Shown here: in pieces, positions 56,900-64,000 of the stretch
Numbering within the stretch: position 1 is the stretch's first letter
Layout: every line of letters starts with the position of its first letter
Source of the DNA: Paragonimus westermani
Lineage: Eukaryota; Platyhelminthes; Trematoda; Plagiorchiida; Troglotrematidae
NCBI GenBank assembly: GCA_008508345.1
Contig: QNGE01001704.1
Span: 85,671-149,670 of the forward strand
Length of the DNA: 64,000 nt
Direction: 5' to 3'
The notes under the pieces: generated by a model
The model's input: the letters and a program-made list of their open reading frames with translations, nothing else
Databases searched by the model: none
Told to the model about the DNA's origin: nothing
Program-made: the position numbers and the translations under genes

Positions 56900-59550
56900 A
56901 CTAGGTGATCCAAGGGACTACTTTGTGACTCAGACATATTCAGTTTATTGTCCTTCTATGTGAATACACGTAAGGCTGGAAAGTCACTTCTCGAGGTGTA
57001 TGAGGCGTATAATTGACTTGATTGTGTTCATATTCCCGTTCCCTTGATAAGTTTTATCCTAATCACTGCTGCGGTGAGCAGTGCCTCGAGCTACACTCTG
57101 GTTAGGCTCATAAAAATTCATATAGGTAATGCAATAGAAGAAAGCATTACAAATGGAAAACGAACTACATGAAGACCTGATCGATAAAGGTTGTGTGCTC
57201 TCGTTTCTGCCAAGTGAGATCACCATTCAGGAATGCGAAATGTTTAGTAGGCTTATCTAACGGATGTTCAATTCCAACCGGATAGAAACCGAAACTTCAT
57301 GCATCAGAGATGCCGAAGAATATCAAGAGAACAATATCGACGATGGAGAGTTTGAAACGATTACACCTCATTTGCAGAGGCAACTCGAGGGGCGAACGCA
57401 ATGAGATGGTTTGAACCTAAAAGAAACATCGGGCTGTCGCCAGAAGTCACCAACCACCAGTATGAGGTTATCACGTGTTCAAGAAGGATGACCGTTAAGT
57501 GAAGAACATTTGCTGGCTGTGATAAAACTAAGTAAAACGCTGAGGAAATAGTTCGAGGCGGACCACGTGTAGCATTTTCTGAGACATCACATTAGAAATA
57601 ATGGAAAATGAAGTACACACGAATATAATGGTGCTTTCTCGTACAATCGATATCCTTAGAGTGACAAACTTACACGTGTGGTAGTTTATGTAGGATTGGG
57701 AATTGTATGAACGCGTCAGAGTTACCAAATGGGGGACTGAATTCCAGTAGTCTAGTCAAACAATAATTTTGCGCCTTTGGTTGACTTAGAGATAACCCGT
57801 GGAAAAGGAAATGTAAGCTTCTACAAAAAACGGCCTGGTAACATTTTTTCCGGAAAGAAGGAAAATCCTAAGAACACAAATGCAGTTGTTTGAAAAACGA
57901 TTAAAATTCATTGACCATTACGCTTTAAAAAAGAAAACATCCAGCCTAGTCTACCACCTGTAAACCTGCCTTCTTTGGCAAAAACCATCTGCATTTAATC
58001 GTTTGTTTAAAGTGCGTGAACACTGCACTAACGTTTGCAATCGCGTTTATCTCGTAAAGCTGATGATTCAATGTGTTCTGGTAACTGGAAGGATGGGGAC
58101 AAAGTGTTAGAGGAAAATCCACAAATTCTAACCGGTTACTGATGAATGACGAGCACATCGTGTGAACGTGCACCATTATCCTACCAAACAAGACAGCGAG
58201 ATACCATGCTGTTTGCTATCGCCAGCACATTCTTGCGTAGCACAACAACACTCACAACATACACGATCCTACTTCCGCTCCCACTTCCGTTGCCTTGAGT
58301 GAATTCCCATCCGTGTAGAACACGCCCTGAAAGTAGTGGACATTGTCAACATACTTGTTTAGTTTAGCTTAAAATGATACATAGAGCAAGCTCATAATCT
58401 GTTCCACACCTGGATCAGTCAAGTGCTGTGCAAATTTTACAGATACGACACCAGGACGGTTAATATTAACACAGGCACTTTGGAAGTTGTGACAACAAAG
58501 TACACATTGAACTAACCGTGAAGACAAACAAGCTCAAAAACGAACAACAGATGTGAACACTTGAAGAGTAGAAGAAAATGCGGACGACAACATTATTGAA
58601 TTTGGAAGCTGGAATAGCTCTTATTCGCATAGGCTGCATTGAATATATATATATTATACACATACCAAGTGAGAAAATCATTAGGATACCTAAATGAAAT
58701 TGTGCTCACAAGTGTGTGTCAGTTTGTTATAACCACAGCACCTGAATGATATAAGGTATTGTTACAAAACCGGTGTAAGTATGTGTTGGTATCCGCTATT
58801 GGTTGTGATATGATAGAGATAGTTGAAGAGTTCAACTAACTTGGGACTCCTGAAAGTTTTACTGGGATGCCTGATGAGATAATAAGCCGTGTAGTTAGGA
58901 TGGTGTGTGCCAATTTAGTTAGTTTGTGGAATCGACGTGCTCTCAAGCATTCTGTGAAGAGCTGAGTATAAAATATTACTGTAAACAGTCTTATAGGGCC
59001 GAGAAACCAGGGCAATATGCGTGAAGGATGTTCCGTGTTTGTCTTCGATCATTCCAGAACATCACCATATGTGCCTAAACCATCTCGTTAGAAAACAGGA
59101 GGTCTACTAGAGTGTCAGCAGGACAGGTACTACCATCAATTCGTAAGTTTCATGAGTTCCGAAACACACCGAGTGCGACACCTTACCAACTACCATGTAG
59201 CGGCATTTCACTGCACTGAGTTAAGCTAAATGAGACCACTCGGCCATCAGTGAGCGAACTGAAAATGAGAACAGGGGTAGCCAGTTTCCCTTCAGAAGAG
59301 CGCTTCAGAATTTGCGAAAGAAGTTTAAGAGGCGAACACACTCGGTCTGCAACGTTGTTAAATATAGCGAAAAATCGTACTCATCCTCATGTGCTTCCCC
59401 TCTATACTTGTTGTGGCAACAATTCAACTGGTTGTTGCCAGTTAGGTACCAAATATCCCATACAAGTATGTGTAAACATTTCGATGTTTAGCAAATGTGG
59501 CGCTGCGTGTTACCTCAAACATTCGGATACAAGCAACCGCCGTGACATGC
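56900..59550. other. No recognised gene (within the probable MED7 intron)
   Basis: Open frames are short, and I see no element signature apart from a small AT microsatellite near 58642-58655. The donor of the MED7 exon lies at the right edge. Confidence 0.4.
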
Positions 59551-59558
59551 AGACTCAC

Positions 59559-59774
59559 TTGATACTTGAGTATTTCGCGAAGTAGATCTCGGGATTGATG
59601 CTGACGATACTCGTTGACCAAGTGATGCATGTTGATAAAAAGTACAGCCAAATGATCCAGGCGCTCAGTTCGTTTCGGTGAACTAGGATCTCGAGTAATG
59701 ATATCCAGCAGATCGAGGTAGTTGGCCAAAATGGAAAAGTTGATCTTTCTCAGCTCACGTTTTCTATTATAAAC
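59559..59774 (-). CDS. MED7: Mediator complex subunit 7, conserved internal exon
   Basis: MED7 is a middle-module subunit of Mediator, the nuclear complex linking transcription factors to RNA polymerase II; it pairs with MED21. This 216-bp, 72-codon exon on the minus strand carries the diagnostic block: RKRELRKINFSILANYLDLL, LLDIITRDPSSPKR, LDHLAVLFINMHHLVNEYR and HQSRDLLREILKYQ. Animal MED7 has the same order (KKELRKLN, LDLLDIL, PGSIKR, HHLINEYRPHQAR). The 3' splice site TTTCTCATTTGGTTCAG ends at 59775 and the donor is CAA followed by GTGAGT at 59558. Both boundaries are phase 0. The N-terminal region (usually proline-rich, with YTDENI) must lie in upstream exons, which I could not find before the window end. 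Confidence 0.93.
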
Positions 59775-59779
59775 CTGAA

Positions 59780-60750
59780 CCAAATGAGAAATAGCGAAGA
59801 TAGGCGCAGTGATTGGTTTGTTGGAGTACAAAAAGAATAACTTCCCACCAGTAGCCGTCGAAATAGCACGACCACAGAGGTACATAAAAATCCATCACTT
59901 CTCTAAAATATCGGAAATAAGAGTTCGCAATATTCAAAATCGAATTGTTCTTACATCAAATTGTGTTGTCTTTTGAGGCGGCAATGTCCAGCGGTAACAA
60001 ACTATGAGTCAACATTCGGAAGGGTAAAAACTAGTCGACAGTAGTGACACAACCGCTATTACATGAGTAGGGCAGTTTCCTGGCCATCAGGTTGAAGAAC
60101 ACCGTCCGCAGTTTGCTAATAAACACCTCGATCCAAAGTGCAACGGCATGAACCGGGGAGCCTGTAATTTATTAGGGGCGGTTATTTTATGTATCCACAG
60201 AATGTTAGGTGCGCCTTGTGGATCTGTCCAATTGGGTGGTAATAACGTGATTCATTCCCATCCAGGAAGTAATCAGTGACTAACCTGTTGATATACGTGA
60301 TTTTACCCAATCTAATTGAAGATCAGGGTTTTTTAGCCCTCTTTGGCGAGGCAGCAGAGACTTAAGTATTCAAACACAGCCACAGACAACAGTTCGCGTG
60401 ATCTCACTTGGGTGCAAAAACTTACGTCACCACCAACTGATTGTAAACAGTAGTAGTGGTAGTCGGTGCACTGAACCATCTCGTCGTGGCACCGACTGGG
60501 CAGTCCCAGTGCAAACCCTGACTAGCCAAGCATCCAACGACTCCAGGCAGAGCCAACTACTGATTTCCAATTCGCCGGTTACGATCGAGCATGAAAATAA
60601 AAACTCCGCCGGCTGCTTCGTGCCGGCATCCACCAATACGCAGAAAAGGCGAGTAGACCACCTCCTCGCAGAATGTGGCTAGCTACGCGAATCCTACACT
60701 GGTTCGTCTGCGTATCTTCGTATGAATCGAGGTAAGGATGGAGTGGGCCG
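59780..60750. other. Unassigned; presumably upstream MED7 intron
   Basis: A GC-richer patch at about 60455-60700 has open frames on both strands (94 codons plus, 69 codons minus), one Ser/Thr-rich, but I recognise no domain. No MED7 N-terminal exon could be recognised. An AATAAA at about 60597 (plus strand) has no obvious gene to serve. Confidence 0.35.
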
Positions 60751-60759
60751 GGAAGTAGG

Positions 60760-61400
60760 TGCACTTTCAAAGTGTAAGGTGTGAAGTTTTATTGCAAGAT
60801 CGGATTGGTATCGACCTTTTTGACAGTCCGCTGGACACTGCTGATTGCCTCATTTGCCCCGGTTGTGTCATTTCGTCTGCCTGTAATATTGCCGACGATC
60901 TGTCCACCAGTACATTGGAAACACATCTACTTGCCTACCAAAAACAGAGTTCACGATGCGTGTTTGCGTTCAGTTTTTCCCTAAGGGTCAGAGGCCTGGC
61001 CCATTCATGTGGAAGATACACACACTCTTGATAGTTTCAGTGACAGTTTTGGAAACGTACAAGTTCGTGACTGATAGCCGACATTGTAAAAATACACAGC
61101 TTTCACTGGTTGGATCATGTACTCCGTATGCCGAAGGGGTGTCTACTGCACTGCACATTGTCCGGTGTGGCTGCTGATTTTCGGGAGAAACCATTAGGCG
61201 GCCAAGTGATGGGCTATGGAAGTCTTGACCGTCCTGCTAAACAAGATTGGTAGGCGCCGTCTATTTTGTTGGAGAGTTTGCGACCATCCACATCGCTGGT
61301 TGGAGGCACTCTGACATGGCCATGTGTCACAGTCAGTGGCGAAGCTGTATCCGCAAACTTGCTTGTTCTTCTGTTTCCCGAAATTCAGTAATTTTTGGGT
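60760..61400 (+). mobile_element. RTE-like LINE 3' fragment (copy C)
   Basis: Plus-strand pieces match the end of an RTE ORF: VRCEVLLQDR, then ISSACNIADD (the same phrase as in copy B, ISSACSIADE), TKNRVHDAC, EAWPIHVEDTH in a shifted frame, and finally HSDMAMCHSQWRSCIRKLAC near 61310-61370. It is 5'-truncated with frameshifts. Confidence 0.75.
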
Positions 61401-61859
61401 GTTTATTCTCGTCCTCTTTTTATTCGCTATGCATTCGCATTTATTCAGTATTCTGCAGCTTCGTGGGCGATTCAAAACCAACGGTAACCTGGGCCACTGT
61501 ATCCATAAGAACGACTCAAAACTGAAGTGACAATTATGGTGGTGTCGCACTTGGAGTCCAAGAATCAGTAAACGTTTGTTCATGAGTTTCGCCAAATCAG
61601 CGGAAATTTACCCTTTCCGTATCCATTGTGTCCTTTAGAACGGACGTCTTCGATAGAAGTTCGCATTGCTCGTTTGGAACACCTCACTGTTGTGACCTGG
61701 AGAGCCTAACCGTTCAATATGCGTTCAATTTTCAGATGAGCACCACATAGACAATATGCAGTTGCAAAAAATCCAGACTTTGGCCCGGAAGCAGCAAGTG
61801 GTCTAGCGGGTGAGCTCAGAGATCAGAAATTTGACATTTGAACTCAGCGTCATAGTTCA

Positions 61860-61990
61860 GCTGGCACAGCACTTACCATACCCAGGCATACTCTTTTTGT
61901 CACTGTTCCAAGTCCAATGGAAGCCCAAGTTTTTCGCAATTGGGACCCTTCTGAATTATCAAACCGCTACACTAATTATGTACATTTTAT
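61860..61990 (+). repeat. Unnamed dispersed repeat, copy 2
   Basis: This is the inverted partner of the segment at 56690-56830 (see there). It is preceded by a possible tRNA-like word (AGTGGTCTAGCGGGTGAGC, about 61796), hinting that the family could be a SINE. Confidence 0.4.
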
Positions 61991-62039
61991 GTTTGTAAAT
62001 AGGGGATCTCTGAGGAAACGATAAAACAAGGGGACGCGG

Positions 62040-62460
62040 AAAACGGCAGAACCCAAATCAAGGTGGGGACACCATAATGAAAGACAAGCTTCAATCGAGT
62101 GGCACAATCGATAAATGATGGTGATAACGTCAATTTGCGTCCACGGTTTAGTCGTGCAGGAGGGCCTTCACGAAAGATATTGTTGTCTTTTGTGCTCAAT
62201 TCGTCCGAGATGCACATAGTTGTAACAACCGATCGCCACTATTAGTGGGTTGGGTTTGGACACCAAATATGCCACCTGGCAGCCTCGCACCAGGAATAAG
62301 ATGACCAATTTGTGCGGTCATGTTACTAGCAAGCACAATGGTATCCAAATGTGTAGTTTGCCCCGGAAGATCAAACAGAACATCGTAGAGAGTGTTGCTG
62401 ACAACATGTGAAATTGTAAGACTTCCAGTGACACCGTCCAAAACTGAGAATGAAGACATA
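62040..62460 (-). mobile_element. RTE-like LINE endonuclease fragment (copy D)
   Basis: On the minus strand a frame starting at 62459 reads VLFDLPGQTTHLDTIVLASN and MTAQIGHLIP, then GGIFGVQTQPTNSGDRLLQL. This corresponds to the APE endonuclease region (GDMNAQVG, then GGxFGVxxxRTDNGDRLLQL) of the same RTE-like family. The catalytic D and N of GDxN are altered (ASNM). A shifted frame continues with YGVPTLIWVLPF. RT is absent. Confidence 0.75.
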
Positions 62461-62589
62461 GGCGAACATCTGTTCTCGATGACTCATCTCCAGGTCGGTA
62501 AAATTAAACAAGGAGTTGGCGGAGCCAGATCGATATATCGATCAGACTTACTACAGAGAAACTAGGCCACTGGTCAGTCAACTGGCGAT

Positions 62590-64000
62590 GGCTTGATTGG
62601 TCGATTACGTCACGCTTGTCCGTTGGTTTGATCACACAGTTTGGCCATTGACCCGATGAATTTGTCGCCATGGTAGGTGCAGCGTCTGAACAAACCATTT
62701 TTGATAACATAATACCGGGTCAAGCAGCCAGATTCGGATAGCCTCCGCAGTACAAAGTGTTCTAATTCGGACACCTTTCGATGGGTCGTCTGGCACGCGA
62801 TATACCGCTTTGAAGGCCTGATCAGCTTCCACCTGGTGTCCGCTTTCAACCAGATAAACGAGGATAGTACTGCTGACCGATCGTGATTCCCCGTGCTCCA
62901 GCCACCGTGGATGGTGTTGTCGGATTCGTTTCGAAGACTGTCTTGACGTTCGACTGGTATAATCTGCTCCACGGGAACAGGTGAATTAGTAGATACACAT
63001 ATATGAGGTCTGAACTGTCAGCCTATCTTTGTTATAAAGCCTGAGGATTAGGGATGCGCAAAATTGAATGTGGAGTTCAACTGTAGCATAGGTCCTGCTG
63101 ATTCTCTGGTTGAGCCTATTTGTCAGCCATTCTGCGGCACTATTGCCTTTGAACGCCACCCGAACACGCCATGCACTTCAGGTCTAGGTGATATTCTGAT
63201 CAGACTTCTGGCGATAAATCGTTCCGGGAAGCTGTTACCATGAAGTACGTCCTTTGTGAATTCGAGTTCACCTTCTAACATATCCGCTATCAGTCAAGCA
63301 GCGTACTAGGTTTCTCTTCTGTTTTAGGGATACAAAATTACGGAAGTATGTGTGCTGACCTGTCCATGTACTCTTGCGATGAATCCTGCGTTGAATGGTT
63401 CCGTCCATTCGTCGATGTAAACGAACAACTAGGAAGCATATCTCGTTTTCAGTCTGCATCTGGGGGGCGCGATTGAATGTGCCGAGTACTGTGTACATAT
63501 TAGTATCCGAACTGGCTACGACAGACACATTATCTGTGTATTGGTGATACTGACTAAAATGGCTGATGGTGGATCGGAGCGCAGCGCGTTCAAGCTTTCT
63601 CATGAATGTATCAGCCAAGAGAGGTCCCAGCCGGGATCCCACTGCTACGCCATCTGCCTGCCGATACAATACACCATTGAACAGCAGTTGTACATCGAGT
63701 GTGCAATGGAGCAGAAGCTCTTTCAATTTCAGTGGTGGCAACCCAATACCGATCCCGATCTAAGACACGTACTCACAAATAAAATTGTCAGTTTCTAGCA
63801 GCGGTAAGTTTGTGAATAACAACACTACGTCCAATGGGCGTGATTATGTGAATTCATGTTAACGTTCTGTATGTATTCGACAAATTCAAACGTATCACGT
63901 AGACTGAGTGAGACGATCACTCTTCGGATGAGTTCCAGCAGTTTCATTAGCCGCTTCGCCGTTGAATGGTAAGACGAATTCATCATATCAAGTATTGGAC
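62590..64000 (-). mobile_element. Penelope-like element relic 2 (runs off the window)
   Basis: Reading leftward from the window end, the minus strand shows a Penelope RT: AKRLMKLLELIRRVIVSLSL and FEFVEYIQNVNMN (near 63870-63980), then LYRQADGVAVGSRLGPLLAD and TFMRKLE, then QYHQYTDNVSVVAS where the catalytic YxDD box reads YTDN, then LVVRLHRRMDGTIQRR and TWTGQHTY. After a broken linker, the endonuclease end appears near 62660-62830 (EADQAFKAVYRVPD, VRIRTLCTAEAIRI). Stops and the lost catalytic Asp make it inactive. It differs from relic 1, so at least two Penelope subfamilies are present. Confidence 0.9.

Larger units (their letters stand above)
51247..59558 (-). other. MED7: Probable 8.3-kb MED7 intron
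   Basis: This is the span between the donor at 59558 (CAA followed by GTGAGT) and the acceptor at 51247. Both phases are 0. It contains an RTE-like relic on the opposite strand, an additional RTE-like 3' fragment and unassigned sequence, which is typical of large, repeat-filled fluke introns. If the terminal exon belongs to another gene, this span would include an intergenic region. Confidence 0.55.

Noticed and set aside
60690..60770. Possible MED7 N-terminal exon (minus strand, Pro-rich then RRYADEP)
   Set aside because: It looks faintly like the PPPP...YTDEN start of MED7, but the frame ends in a stop at once, no donor follows and the match is too short.
1..64000. Functional tRNA or rRNA genes, CRISPR arrays, bacterial operons
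   Set aside because: tRNA-like pieces have boxes but no clean cloverleaf; no rRNA words, no regularly spaced repeats, and the coding content is eukaryotic.

Overview
This is a 64 kb piece of a eukaryotic, gene-poor, repeat-rich genome. It looks like a flatworm, most likely a trematode (fluke). The evidence is the mixture of element types: RTE-like APE-type LINEs, Penelope-like elements with GIY-YIG ends, a Gypsy element resembling the fluke CsRn1-type family, a BEL/Pao fragment, and a tRNA-derived SINE that carries a hammerhead ribozyme, as the schistosome Sm-alpha repeats do. The moderate GC content does not look like Schistosoma. The species assignment is inference. There are no bacterial-style operons, and almost all short open frames are chance.

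Layout: 1-11.3 kb is mostly unassigned sequence with one copy of a dispersed repeat (R1, 2702-3184), SINE tails and a weak candidate last exon near 8.4 kb. At 11.3-12.0 kb two hammerhead-bearing SINE copies face each other as a large inverted repeat. At 14.4-15.1 kb is the 3' end of a Gypsy element whose LTR is present in both orientations. At 17.8-18.2 kb is a BEL/Pao reverse transcriptase fragment. At 25.1-29.3 kb is a decayed but nearly complete Gypsy gag-protease-RT-RNase H-integrase-LTR copy, interrupted by a clean SINE insertion with target-site duplication and a well-preserved hammerhead motif. At 29.6-31.1 kb is a Penelope-like relic on the minus strand.

About 31.3-38.4 kb is unassigned. 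R1 copy 2 (38451-38931) lies just downstream of an unusually intact 668-codon LINE reverse transcriptase ORF on the minus strand (39027-41033), which ends in a C2H2 zinc finger. At 45.5-49.15 kb is an RTE-like relic, followed at once by two opposed hammerhead-like motifs (49153-49253).

The one host gene I recognise is MED7 (Mediator subunit 7), on the minus strand. A diagnostic 216-bp internal exon lies at 59559-59774 and a probable terminal exon at 50800-51246. They are separated by an 8.3-kb intron containing a second, antisense RTE-like relic. The 5' exons were not found. The right end (60.8-64 kb) holds further RTE-like fragments and a second Penelope-like copy that runs off the window.
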